Source: Microbacterium elymi
Lineage (GTDB): Bacteria; Actinomycetota; Actinomycetes; Actinomycetales; Microbacteriaceae
DNA: 64,000 nt
Direction of reading: 5' to 3'
Assembly (NCBI RefSeq): GCF_021582895.2
Contig: NZ_CP091139.2
Location: forward strand, 682,001-746,000
Position numbers and translations under genes: made by a program. This document shows positions 55,731 to 64,000 of this stretch, piece after piece; positions within the stretch are counted from its first letter, which is position 1, and each line of letters begins with the position of its first letter. The notes below the pieces were generated by a model that saw only the letters and a list, made by a program, of their open reading frames with translations, searched no databases and was not told where the DNA came from.

Positions 55731-56500
55731 TGTCCGCCGCAGTCGTCGAGTCGGAACAGCCGGCACCGGCCGGCGAGGCGCCGATCCAGTCCTTCCTGGT
55801 CACGTTCATCATCCGGCGGTTCGATCCCGAGGTGGATGCCGAACCCCGCTGGGTGGACTACGACGTGGAGATGTACCCGACCGAGCGCGTGCTGGACGCC
55901 CTGCACAAGATCAAGTGGGAGCAGGACGGGTCGCTCACCTTCCGTCGGTCGTGCGCGCACGGCATCTGCGGTTCGGACGCGATGCGCATCAACGGCCGCA
56001 ACCGGCTCGCCTGCAAGACGCTGATCAAGGACCTGGACATCTCCCAGCCGATCTACGTCGAGGCGATCAAGGGCCTGCCGCTGGAGAAGGACCTGATCGT
56101 GGACATGGACCCGTTCCTGGACGCGTACAAGGCGGTCCAGCCGTTCCTGGTCGCCCACTCCGCACCGCAGCCGGGTCGCGAGCGGCTGCAGTCCGCCGAG
56201 GACCGCGCCCGCTTCGACGACACCACCAAGTGCATCCTGTGCGCGGCGTGCACCTCGTCCTGCCCGGTGTTCTGGACCGACGGCCAGTACTTCGGCCCGG
56301 CGGCCATCGTCAACGCGCACCGGTTCATCTTCGACTCGCGCGACGACGCCGCCGACGTGCGCCTGGACATCCTCAACGACAAGGAGGGCGTGTGGCGGTG
56401 CCGCACGACCTTCAACTGCACCGAGGCGTGCCCCCGCGGCATCCAGGTCACCCGTGCAATCGCCGAGGTCAAGCAGGCCGTCCTGCGCGGCGGGCGCTGA
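55730..56500 (+). CDS. sdhB: Succinate dehydrogenase iron-sulfur subunit
   Basis: 256 residues. The [2Fe-2S] cluster ligands lie in SCAHGICGSDAM and NRLACK; the [4Fe-4S] and [3Fe-4S] ligands in CILCAACTSSCPVF and CTEACPRGIQVTRA. Start ATG overlaps the sdhA stop by one base (TGATG). It is the last gene of the sdhCDAB operon, followed by a strong hairpin. Confidence 0.96.
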   Translation: MSAAVVESEQPAPAGEAPIQSFLVTFIIRRFDPEVDAEPRWVDYDVEMYPTERVLDALHKIKWEQDGSLTFRRSCAHGICGSDAMRINGRNRLACKTLIKDLDISQPIYVEAIKGLPLEKDLIVDMDPFLDAYKAVQPFLVAHSAPQPGRERLQSAEDRARFDDTTKCILCAACTSSCPVFWTDGQYFGPAAIVNAHRFIFDSRDDAADVRLDILNDKEGVWRCRTTFNCTEACPRGIQVTRAIAEVKQAVLRGGR

Positions 56501-56516
56501 TCCTCATCCCCTCTGT

Positions 56517-56549
56517 GCGAGCGCTCGGCGGTTTCCGCCGGGCGCTCGC
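56517..56549 (+). terminator. Hairpin after sdhB
   Basis: GCGAGCGCTCGGCGG pairs with CCGCCGGGCGCTCGC around a TTT loop, a 15-bp stem with a single T:G pair. There is no run of T afterwards, so it is a GC-hairpin terminator or an RNA-stabilising 3' end. It ends 14 bases before the next gene's GTG. Confidence 0.65.
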
Positions 56550-56562
56550 TAATGTGTGAGCT

Positions 56563-57792
56563 GTGAGTCAGACGCGTGCACGGGCGATGGCGGCAGACGC
56601 CCGCAAGCGGGCGCTGCTGGAACCTGGCACGCCCGACGAAGAGACGTTGCGCAAGCGGTGGGATGCCGCAAGCCGCAGCGTTGCGGGAGCGGTTCGACGA
56701 TCCGCTGACCCGTGCATCCGAGATCACCCGACGCACGCTGGCGTGGTTCCCCATCCGGGTATGGCGGCATTTCCTGCGCAACAACGGATTCCTGCTGGCG
56801 GCGAGCATCAGCTACCAGTCTCTGTTCGCGATCTTCGCGGTCGTGTACGTGGCGTTCGCGGCGGTCGGGATCTGGGTCGGGGCAAGCCCGCGGCCGTCGA
56901 CCGGATGATCCACCTCGTCAACAGCTATATTCCGAACCTGATCAGTCCCCCGCAGGACGGCGGGCTCATCTCGCCGGACGCTGTGACGGAGGTCACCCGC
57001 AACGCGAGCGGTGTTCTGGCGATCACCGGCGCCGTCGCCGTGGTCGTCGCGATCTGGACGGCGATCGGATTCGTCACGTTCACCCGTCGCGCGGTGCGCG
57101 ACATCTTCGGGCTGCCGTTCGACCCGCGCAGCTACGTGTTCCTGAAGGCGCGTGACTTCGTCGCCGGCGCCATGTTCGGTCTCGCGCTGATCGTCGGCGC
57201 GGTGGTCGGCAGCATCGCCAGTGGCGCACTGGACGCGCTGCGGCTGGTGGGACTGGACGAGCGGTCCCTGTGGATTCAGGTCGCGGTCGAGCTGCTGTCG
57301 GGAGTCATCGGGTTCATCATCACCGGGGCGGCGCTGGCCGGACTCTTCCGCTTCCTGACCGGCACGTCGCTTCCCTGGCGACGCATCTGGCCCGGGGCGA
57401 TGCTCGGCGGCGCGGCGATCGCCGTCCTTCAGCTGGGGGTCGGCCTCCTGTTCGCCTACACACCGTCGAACCCCCTGCTGACGACGTTCTCGGTCATCAT
57501 CGCCCTTCTGCTGTGGTTCCGCCTGATCGGCATCGTGATCCTCGTCGCCGCGTCGTGGATCGCCGTCTCCGCGACGGATCGCGACATCCCGCTCGCGACT
57601 CCGAGCGAGGCCGACCGGGCCCTGGCCGAGCATGAAGCGCAGCTGCTGGCCGCGCATGTACGACTGCGTGATGCTCGCTCCGCGCAGGATTCGGCGCCGT
57701 GGTGGCATCGCCGGCGCGCAGCCCGCGATGTGCGCGAAGCGGAAGACGAGCTCGCCGAGATCGAGTCGTCCGCACCTCCGCCCGCTCGCTGA
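56563..57792 (+). CDS. YihY/UPF0761-family membrane protein (frameshifted)
   Basis: About 409 residues, about six helices. FLRNNGFLLAASISYQSLFAIFAVVYVAF is the typical opening of the former BrkB/RNase BN family; later LSGVIGFIITGAALAGLFRFL, WPGAMLGGAAIAVLQLGVG and LLLWFRLIGIVILVAASWIA. The C-terminus is charged and coiled-coil-like. Breaks near 56668 (CCGCAAGCCG for CCGCAGCCG) and 56883 (G run one short). Function is not established. Confidence 0.88.
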   Translation: MSQTRARAMAADARKRALLEPGTPDEETLRKRWDAASRSVAGAVRRSADPCIRDHPTHAGVVPHPGMAAFPAQQRIPAGGEHQLPVSVRDLRGRVRGVRGGRDLGRGKPAAVDRMIHLVNSYIPNLISPPQDGGLISPDAVTEVTRNASGVLAITGAVAVVVAIWTAIGFVTFTRRAVRDIFGLPFDPRSYVFLKARDFVAGAMFGLALIVGAVVGSIASGALDALRLVGLDERSLWIQVAVELLSGVIGFIITGAALAGLFRFLTGTSLPWRRIWPGAMLGGAAIAVLQLGVGLLFAYTPSNPLLTTFSVIIALLLWFRLIGIVILVAASWIAVSATDRDIPLATPSEADRALAEHEAQLLAAHVRLRDARSAQDSAPWWHRRRAARDVREAEDELAEIESSAPPPAR

Positions 57793-57825
57793 GCGTTGTC
57801 GCACGTCGCGGTTATGGTGGAACGC

Positions 57826-58686
57826 GTGCCTGCACTCGAACGTGTCCCCGATTCCCTCCGCATCGCCTCCATCAACGTCAACGGCATCCGCGCCGCCGTG
57901 CGCAACGGGATGCTCGACTGGCTCGAGTCCGCCGACATCGACATCATGGCCCTGCAGGAGGTGCGCGCCACGGCCGAGCAGCTGCACGCGGTGCTCCCCG
58001 GCTGGGAGATCGTGAACGACGAGGCGGTCGCCAAGGGGCGCGCGGGCGTGGCGGTGGTCTCGCGCGTGGCACCGCAGGCGGTGCGCACCGAGCTGGGCGA
58101 CGACAGCATCGACTCGGCCGGTCGCTGGCTCGAGACCGACTTCGACCTCGGCGGCAGCACCCTGACCCTCGTCAGCGCGTATGTGCACAGCGGCGCGGTC
58201 GGGACCCCGAAGCAGGACGCGAAGTGGGTCTTCCTGGACGCGATGGAGCAGCGGATGCCGCAGCTGGCCGCCGACGGCGCGCTGGCGCTGATCATGGGCG
58301 ACCTGAACGTCGGGCACCGCGAACTGGACATCCGCAATTGGCGCGGGAACGTGAAGAACGCAGGCTTCCTGCCGCGCGAGCGGGCGTACTTCGACCGGTT
58401 CCTCGGCGAGGCCGGTGCCCCCGTCGACGGCGTGGACGGATCCACCGGCACGGGCCTGGGCTGGGTCGACGTCGGCCGCCGGTTCCACGGCGAGGTCGAC
58501 GGCCCGTACACCTGGTGGTCGAGCCGGGGCAAGGCGTTCGACAATGACACCGGGTGGCGCATCGACTACCACCTCGCCACCCCCGCGCTGGCCGAGCGGG
58601 TGCGCGGCTACTGGATCGGGCGCGCCGCATCCTGGGACACCCGGTGGAGCGACCACGCCCCCGTCGTGGCGGAGTACGCGGTCTGA
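57826..58686 (+). CDS. xth: Exodeoxyribonuclease III (AP endonuclease)
   Basis: DNA repair nuclease cutting at abasic sites. Intact, 286 residues from GTG 57826: RIASINVNGIRAAVRNGM, MALQEVRATAEQ (metal Glu), SAYVHSGAVGTPKQ, IMGDLNVGHRELDI (catalytic Asp/Asn), WRIDYHLATP and WSDHAPVVAEY (Asp-His). ATG 57814 is an alternative start. Confidence 0.94.
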   Translation: MPALERVPDSLRIASINVNGIRAAVRNGMLDWLESADIDIMALQEVRATAEQLHAVLPGWEIVNDEAVAKGRAGVAVVSRVAPQAVRTELGDDSIDSAGRWLETDFDLGGSTLTLVSAYVHSGAVGTPKQDAKWVFLDAMEQRMPQLAADGALALIMGDLNVGHRELDIRNWRGNVKNAGFLPRERAYFDRFLGEAGAPVDGVDGSTGTGLGWVDVGRRFHGEVDGPYTWWSSRGKAFDNDTGWRIDYHLATPALAERVRGYWIGRAASWDTRWSDHAPVVAEYAV

Positions 58687-58736
58687 TCCCGCCGAGGCAC
58701 GCGGCCGTGGTTCCTCCCCGCTCCGGCGTGCGGGAG

Positions 58737-59351
58737 TCAGGGCTGGAAGGCGCGCCGCATCATGTCGATCAGCGCATGCACGGCGTCCGCGAGGTCCCGT
58801 TCGCCGGATCGGCGCGTGATCAGCCACGTGTCCATCGCCTGCCCCATACCCAGGGCGAGGGCGATCAGCAGCTCGTCGGGCAGGTCGGTGCGCACAGCGC
58901 CGATCCGCTGCCCCGCCGCCACGGCCTCCATCAGCCACGGGAGGGTCGCCTGCTCGGCCTCCTCCTCCGCGGCGCGCATCGACGGAGCGGGGCCGGTCAG
59001 CCAGTCGCGCGCAGCGCACCGGTCGCGGGAACCTCCTCCAGCAGTCGCATCAGCCGCAGGTAGTACTCCTCGAGGCGGCCCCAGAACGCGTCCGCATCCG
59101 ACCCGGCGAACGTCGGCGCGGGGCCGCCGTCGTGCACCAGCCGCTCCACCTGTCGACGGATGACGTCGGCGTACAGATCCTCCTTGCCGTCGAAGTAGTA
59201 GTAGAGCGACCCCTTGGACAGCTCCGCCGCGGCGATGATCCGGTTCAGCGACGCCCCGCCGAACCCGTGCGCGGCGAATTCGCGCAAGCGCAGCATCCAT
59301 GATCGTGTCCTGCCGGTCGGCGGGCAGTCGCTGGAAGCGGGGGCGGGCCAT
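58737..59351 (-). CDS. TetR-family regulator (frameshifted)
   Basis: About 203 residues. The N-terminal helix-turn-helix reads DTIMDAALREFAAHGFGGASLNRIIAAAELSKGSLYYYFDGKEDLYADV once corrected. The ligand domain is variable, with EEEAEQATLPWLMEAVAAG near the end. Breaks near 59284 (GCGCAAGCGC for an expected GCAGC) and 59015 (two extra bases in a CGCG run). It lies directly downstream of the ABC exporter on the same strand and may control it. Confidence 0.85.
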   Translation of the reverse strand: MARPRFQRLPADRQDTIMDAALARIRRARVRRGVAEPDHRRGGAVQGVALLLLRRQGGSVRRRHPSTGGAAGARRRPRADVRRVGCGRVLGPPRGVLPAADATAGGGSRDRCAARDWLTGPAPSMRAAEEEAEQATLPWLMEAVAAGQRIGAVRTDLPDELLIALALGMGQAMDTWLITRRSGERDLADAVHALIDMMRRAFQP

Positions 59352-59424
59352 GTCCACCATTCAACCGCGATCCGCCGCCGGACAGGCGGAAGGACGCCCT
59401 TCTGACCGGGTGCGTCGGGGTGGT

Positions 59425-61926
59425 CTACTGTCGCGAGCCGATCTCGGCGATGGGCGCGCTGCGCATCGCCGTCCGCGTCGCGATCGCGAGCGATATCAGC
59501 CCGATCACGCTCAGCGAGCCGACGATGGCCACACTCTCCACGAGCGAGATGTCCGGCAGAGGCCGACCCGCGATTCCGAAGCTGATGCCGATCAGCGGCG
59601 GCACCGCGATGAGCACCCCGAGCACCGCCGCCAGCACCACGACCATCACGGACTCCGTGCGCATCATCGCCCGCACCTGACGCCGGGTCGCCCCGACCAG
59701 CTTGCATCAGCGCGAATTCACGCCGCCGCTCCCCCGTCGCCATCACCAGGGTGTTCACCACCGCGATGGCGATGTAGCCGAGGATGACCGCGAGCGCGAT
59801 CAGGTTGACCAGCGAGTTCGCAGCGCGCGCACCGTCGCCCGCCGCGCGCAGTCCGCTGCGGTCCGCGACGGTGAAGCCGGCGGCATCCAGTGCCGTCTGC
59901 ACGTGCGCCGTCTGCCCCGGCTGCGCGTCGACGAGTGCATAGTCGCTGAGGCCGGTCGTGGTGTGGGCGCGCAGCGCGGCATTGGTCATCGTCACATCGC
60001 CGAACCCCAGCCCCCGGGTGTAGATCGCGACGACCTTCGCTGTGACCGCCGACCCGTCGCCGAGACGCCCCTGCACCGTGTCACCGAGACCCACACTCGA
60101 CGCAAGGGCGGCATCGGAGCTCAAGGCGACGGTGCGCGCACCGGTCAGCGATCCGATCGATCCGGCCACCACGCCCAGATCCATCGTCGCCGACGTCGCG
60201 GCCGGATCGATCCCCTGGACCGAGTACTGCTCGGATGTCGGGTCGCCCAGCTGGACGAAGCGGAAGATCATCTCGCTGAGCGCCACGGGGTTCGCGACCG
60301 TCACACCCGACGTCCGCGAGATGGCCGCGAGCGCGTCGGCTCCCAGACCGGATCCGCCGCCGGTCACCATCAGATCGGCCGTCACGCCCGCGTGCGACTG
60401 GGTGGCGGCCTCGGCCGCGATGATCGACTGCGTGCCGGCTTGCACCAGGCCGAGGCCGATGCCGAGCGCCAAGGGGACGATCGCTGCGACCAGTCGCCGC
60501 GAGTTGCTGCGCGCATTCGCGGCCGCGAGGAAGGCGGACGGCGACCTCAGGTGCCGCAGCGGCCCGCCGAAGAGCGTGACGGCACCGCGCACGAGGCGAG
60601 GACCGAGCAGGCCGACCGCGACGATGAGCAGCAGCGCGGCCGCGACGGGCCCGGCGACGGCGATGGTGCCGGGGACGAACAGCGGAACGGCGCTGAGGAG
60701 CACGCCGATGACGGCGAAGACGACGCCGGTGATCAGGCGACCACGCCCGAGACGGGACGGGGTGGTGGATGCCTCCCGCAACGCTTCGATCGGATTGATG
60801 CGCGCCGGGCGCCGAGCCGCGACGGCGGCGGCGAGCTGGGATGCCGCGACCATCACCGCGACGGCGACCAGCGCCGGGAGCGGACCGAACGTGAGGGCGA
60901 AGTCCGATGGGATGACGCCCGCCTGCGCGAAGCCGATTCGCATCGCGCCGGCCAGCAGGAACCCCGGGATCACGCCGGCGAGCGCGCCGGCGCCCGCGAC
61001 GATCAGGACCTCCTGGGCGACGAGTCGATGGATCTGCAGGGGCGTCGACCCGACGGCGCGCATCAGGGCGAAGTCGCGCCGACGGCGCTGGATCGACAGC
61101 GAAAGCGTGCCGGCGACCACGAACAGCGCGATGAGGATGGCCGTGCCGGCGAAGGACGAGCCGATCTCCACCAAGGTTGCTCGTGCGGCACCGGCATCCA
61201 GGAACTCGGCGGCGCCGCGGTCGTCGCCCGTGTACGTGACGACGTCGGGCACTCGTGCGCGGATCTGGTCGGCCAGTGCGCGCGGTGGGACGCCCGGGCG
61301 GGCGAACACGCCGATGATCTGCACGGCCGCGGCGTTGGGCGCCAGTGCCGATGCCGCCGCATCCGTGAGGAAGACGTGCTGGGCGCGCGACGGCTGGTCG
61401 CCCGTCGTGGCCGCGGCGATCCCGACCACCCGATAGTCGCGGCCGATGCCGCCATGGGCGAGGACGATCGTCGCCCCGAGCTTCGTGCGCGCCCCCGGCT
61501 TGCGGTCGAGGACCACCTCGTCCGCGGCGCGGGGAGCATGCCCCGCGCTGATCCGGTACGGGGTGAGCGCCGCGGCGCTCCAGCCGTGGCCTTCGACCCG
61601 AGATCCGGACCAGGTCAGCGGCACGGTCGCGTCCGCGACGACGTGCGCCGTGTCCGGAAGCGACCGAACGGCCGCGACCGCGTCGGCGGGAAGCGGCACG
61701 CGCTCGGGAAGCGCGTACGTCGTCCCCTCGGGGGTCCGCCACGACTGCTCGGCCCCCACGATCACGTCGGCGGCGGTGTAGCGCTCCGGGACGACCCCGC
61801 CGCGTGCGCCGGACTCGATCAGGACGCCGAGCCCGGTCGCCAGCATCGTCGCGGTGAGAACTGCCACGAAGACGCCGGCGAGTGTCCCTCGCCTTGCCGG
61901 ATCATCGCCCGGATGAGCGCGTTCAC
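59425..61926 (-). CDS. MacB/FtsX-type ABC permease (frameshifted)
   Basis: About 833 residues with two FtsX modules and large extracellular loops. N-terminus VNALIRAMIRQ, helix at ~20-40 and a periplasm-facing domain; first FtsX module around SLSIQRRRRDFALMRAVGSTPLQIHRLV; second module GERRREFALMQLVGATRRQVRAMM. The repeated FALMxxxG(A/S)TxxQ motif is diagnostic. Breaks near 61890 and 59703 (GACCAGCTTGCATC for CAGCTGCATC). Its GTG start overlaps the ATPase stop. Such systems export peptides or antibiotics, or act as mechanotransmitters; substrate unknown. Confidence 0.9.
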
Positions 61927-62681
61927 CACGTCCCCCAGGCGGTCATGCGATCGGCGATCTGCTGCGTCGTCGCTCCGACTTCGGAGCCGACGAAGGCGCC
62001 GTCGGCGAGGAAGATGACGCGGTCGGCGCGTGCGGCGACGGCCGGGTCGTGCGTGACCATGATGATGGTCTGGTCCAGTTCGCGGGTCATCTGCGCGAGC
62101 AGGTCGAGCACCTGTCGGCCGGTCCGCGAGTCGAGTGCGCCGGTCGGCTCGTCGGCGAAGACGGCATCCGGTCGTGTGATCAGCGCACGCGCGATCGCCA
62201 CCCGCTGCTGCTGGCCGCCGGACAGCTCCGCGGGCCGACGCCGTCGAAGCTCGTCGAGGCCGACGGCGCGGATGATGCGGTCCAGCCAGGCGCGCTCCAC
62301 GCGCCGGCCGGCCAGCAGCAGCGGCAGCGTCACGTTCTGCTCGACCGTCAGCGCGGGAAGGAGGTTGTAGGCCTGGAAGACGAACCCGACATGCGTGCGC
62401 CGGAACTTCGCGAGCCGGTTGGCCCGCATCCGCGAGATGTCGGTGTCGCCGATCCAGACCGAGCCGCTCGTGGGGGTGTCCAGGCCGGCGGCGGTGTGCA
62501 GGAAGGTGCTCTTGCCCGAGCCGGACGGTCCCATGATGGCGGTGAACGATCCCCGGTCCAGGACGAGATCGATGCCGCGCAGCGCCACCACCGCCGACGG
62601 GCCGCTGCCGTACTGCTTGACGACCGACTCGAGCCGCACGGCGCGGCCGTCGGAATCGGCTCGCGCCGCTGTCACTGTCAT
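61923..62681 (-). CDS. MacB-type ABC transporter ATPase
   Basis: Intact, 252 residues: SVVKQYGSGPSAVVALRGIDL, Walker A IMGPSGSGKSTFLH, FVFQAYNLLPALTVEQNV, LSGGQQQRVAIARALI, Walker B AVFADEPTGALDS and VTHDPAVAARAD. It energises the permease it overlaps (GTGA). It is divergent from a TetR gene across a gap with a long palindrome. Confidence 0.95.
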   Translation of the reverse strand: MTVTAARADSDGRAVRLESVVKQYGSGPSAVVALRGIDLVLDRGSFTAIMGPSGSGKSTFLHTAAGLDTPTSGSVWIGDTDISRMRANRLAKFRRTHVGFVFQAYNLLPALTVEQNVTLPLLLAGRRVERAWLDRIIRAVGLDELRRRRPAELSGGQQQRVAIARALITRPDAVFADEPTGALDSRTGRQVLDLLAQMTRELDQTIIMVTHDPAVAARADRVIFLADGAFVGSEVGATTQQIADRMTAWGTW

Positions 62682-62740
62682 GATGACTTCCTTCGTAGCG
62701 GTGGTGCGCGGTTGCGCCCACGTAGTCGATCGAGCACCAA

Positions 62741-62790
62741 CATGAGGCACCCCTCCGACTGTCCGGGTCAAACCGGAGGGATGCCTCATG
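62741..62790. promoter_or_regulatory. 50-bp palindrome between the ABC operon and TetR gene
   Basis: CATGAGGCACCCCTCCG (62741-62757) pairs with CGGAGGGATGCCTCATG (62774-62790) with one mismatch, around a 16-base centre containing GTCCGGGTCAAAC. On the minus strand the centre gives TTTGACC, a fair -35. This is a good candidate operator for the TetR regulator starting at 62819, shared by both divergent units. Confidence 0.5.
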
Positions 62791-62818
62791 CATTCCCGAT
62801 CCGAGGTAGATTTGGTCC

Positions 62819-63476
62819 ATGAGCACGGTCGAAGGCACGCAGCGGCCCCGGCGCCGTGATGCGCAGGAGCGCCGAGACCGCCTCCTGGCCGCGGCCCGGC
62901 GCGAGTTCGCCGTGTCCGGAGTGGATGCCTCCCTGGAACGGATCGCTCGCGATGCCAGCGTCGCCATCGGGACCCTCTATCGCCACTTCCCGACCCGCCT
63001 GGACCTGCTCCTGGCCGCGCTCGAGCCTCGGCTTCGGGAGTTCGTCGACGGGTCCGAGCGGGCGCTGAAGATCGAGGACCCGTGGGAAGGGTTCGCCGCC
63101 TATCTGGAGAACCTGTTCCGCGTGCAGGCGGGAGACCGCGGTTTCAACGACTTCCTCTCCCGTCGCTTCCCGGGCAACGCGCACACCGAGCGCATCCACG
63201 ACGAGATGTGCCGGCAGATCGATGATGTGCTCACGCGAGCCCAGCAGGCAGGCCGGGTGCGTGCCGACCTCAGACGGGCCGACATCGTCACCCTGATCTG
63301 GTCGAACGGCCGGATGATCGATGCCACCCGCACCGGAGCGCCCCAGTCCTGGCGGCGTCAGCTCGCTCTCATGCTCGACGCCTATCGGGCCGAGCGGGCC
63401 CATCCGCTCCCCGAGCCGCCCCTGTCGGAGGAGCAAGCTGTACGACGCGATGGTACGGCTCAGCACTGAGGGCTGA
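62819..63476 (+). CDS. TetR-family regulator (C-terminal frameshift)
   Basis: About 218 residues. HTH: RRDRLLAAARREFAVSGVDASLERIARDASVAIGTLYRHFPTRLDLL. The ligand domain contains GFNDFLSRRFPG and WSNGRMIDAT, similar to SbtR-type C-domains. A break near 63435 (GAGCAAGCTG for GAGCAGCTG) changes only the last residues; the corrected end is LYDAMVRLSTEG. It is divergent from the ABC exporter and probably its local repressor. Confidence 0.9.
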
Positions 63477-63486
63477 GCCGCCCGGC

Positions 63487-64000
63487 TCACGCGGGCGGCG
63501 GCGGAAGCTCGATCGGATCGCGCAGGCTCCGGCCCATCACGAGTCCCGCGACCAACGGGATCCCCATGAAGCCGAGCACGGCGTTGCGCAGCATCAGCTG
63601 GAGCCGGCTGCGCGGGGCGAAGGCCGATCCCAGCCCGATGGCCGCATCCTGCTTGCCGCGGACGACCGGGGCCAGTCGCCGCTCGGTGGCTGCGAAGGCC
63701 GCGGCGTGGTCGCCGTCCGAGCGGGCGAGCTCGGCGGCCAGCACGTACGCCTCGATCATCGCCAGCGCCGATCCCTGCCCGGCCAGCAGCGACGGGCAGG
63801 CCGCCGCGTCGCCGATCAGCGCCACCCGGCCGCGGCTCCACGACGGCATCAGAATCTGGCTGGCCCGATCCAGGTAGAACGTGCGGGCGTTCGGCAGCTG
63901 GGCAAGGATCGCCGGCACCTCCCAGCCCACGTCGCGCAGCCGCATCCGCAGCAGTTCGTGCTGCGCGGGCAGGTCATCGACCGGCACGGCGCCGTCGTGG
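63487..64000 (-). CDS. FAD-dependent monooxygenase, C-terminal fragment
   Basis: The last ~171 residues of a flavin monooxygenase; the N-terminus is beyond the right edge. GRVALIGDAAACPSLLAGQGSALAMIEAYVLAAEL is the GD/ribityl-binding motif of class A (PHBH-type) hydroxylases. A hydrophobic C-terminal stretch follows. The substrate is unknown. It is convergent with the TetR gene, which it may serve as a detoxification partner (inference). Confidence 0.88.
   Translation of the reverse strand, partial: HDGAVPVDDLPAQHELLRMRLRDVGWEVPAILAQLPNARTFYLDRASQILMPSWSRGRVALIGDAAACPSLLAGQGSALAMIEAYVLAAELARSDGDHAAAFAATERRLAPVVRGKQDAAIGLGSAFAPRSRLQLMLRNAVLGFMGIPLVAGLVMGRSLRDPIELPPPPA

Overview
This is about 64 kb of high-GC DNA from an actinobacterium, most likely a member of the Microbacteriaceae (Microbacterium-like). 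The pointers are the codon bias, a fused dTDP-rhamnose epimerase/reductase, an acyl-CoA carboxylase with alpha, beta and epsilon subunits, LytR-CpsA-Psr proteins, SH3-domain cell-wall proteins and short palindrome-rich intergenic repeats. No RNA genes were found. The dominant oddity is technical. I count about 56 small indels that break 31 otherwise normal genes, including housekeeping genes (purK, accD, carboxylase alpha, lpdA). At least 21 of these have one signature: an expected GCAGC/GCTGC reads GCAAGC/GCTTGC, one base too long. Genes are given at full inferred extent, and the breaks are treated as probable sequence errors rather than true pseudogenes.

Layout. 1-7.2 kb is envelope polysaccharide: an acyltransferase fragment, rmlA-rmlB-rmlCD for dTDP-L-rhamnose, a tyrosine phosphatase, a hexapeptide acetyltransferase and a two-gene polysaccharide ABC exporter. 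7.3-11.6 kb holds two paralogous secreted SH3-domain proteins with a shared upstream block. 11.8-17.7 kb (minus strand) holds a glycosyltransferase, an LCP protein, purE, purK, a PH-domain membrane protein and birA. 17.8-27 kb is acyl-CoA carboxylase (beta and epsilon, then alpha) around a membrane protein/histidine kinase/response regulator trio, an RNA methyltransferase and Maf. 27.3-32.4 kb has lpdA, purine nucleoside phosphorylase, a phospho-sugar mutase and a GNAT.

32.4-40.3 kb is a mannitol phosphotransferase island: a BglG-type regulator divergent from an orphan EIIB, HPr, enzyme I, MtlA, EIIA and MtlD. 40.3-43.1 kb is the accessory patch: tandem repeats, four 83-bp inverted-repeat elements bracketing a DUF559-like gene, and an IS5-type element. 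43.1-51.6 kb (minus strand) is a nucleoside uptake and salvage operon: a BMP lipoprotein, ABC ATPase, two permeases, cytidine deaminase, thymidine phosphorylase and adenosine deaminase. 51.7-64 kb has manC, sdhCDAB, a YihY-type membrane protein, exonuclease III, and an ABC exporter flanked by two TetR regulators, ending in a monooxygenase fragment.

Functionally the window joins cell-envelope sugar synthesis and export (rml, manC, glycosyltransferase, LCP, ABC), carbon uptake (mannitol PTS), nucleoside scavenging (the ABC operon plus purine nucleoside phosphorylase and the mutase) and lipid precursor supply (carboxylase with its biotin ligase). Several gaps carry ordered non-coding repeats. 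The most striking are a 73-bp-period array at 27.0 kb, a mirror-image 7+7 array of 20-bp units at 28.9 kb, and the 83-bp elements at 40.4-42.0 kb.
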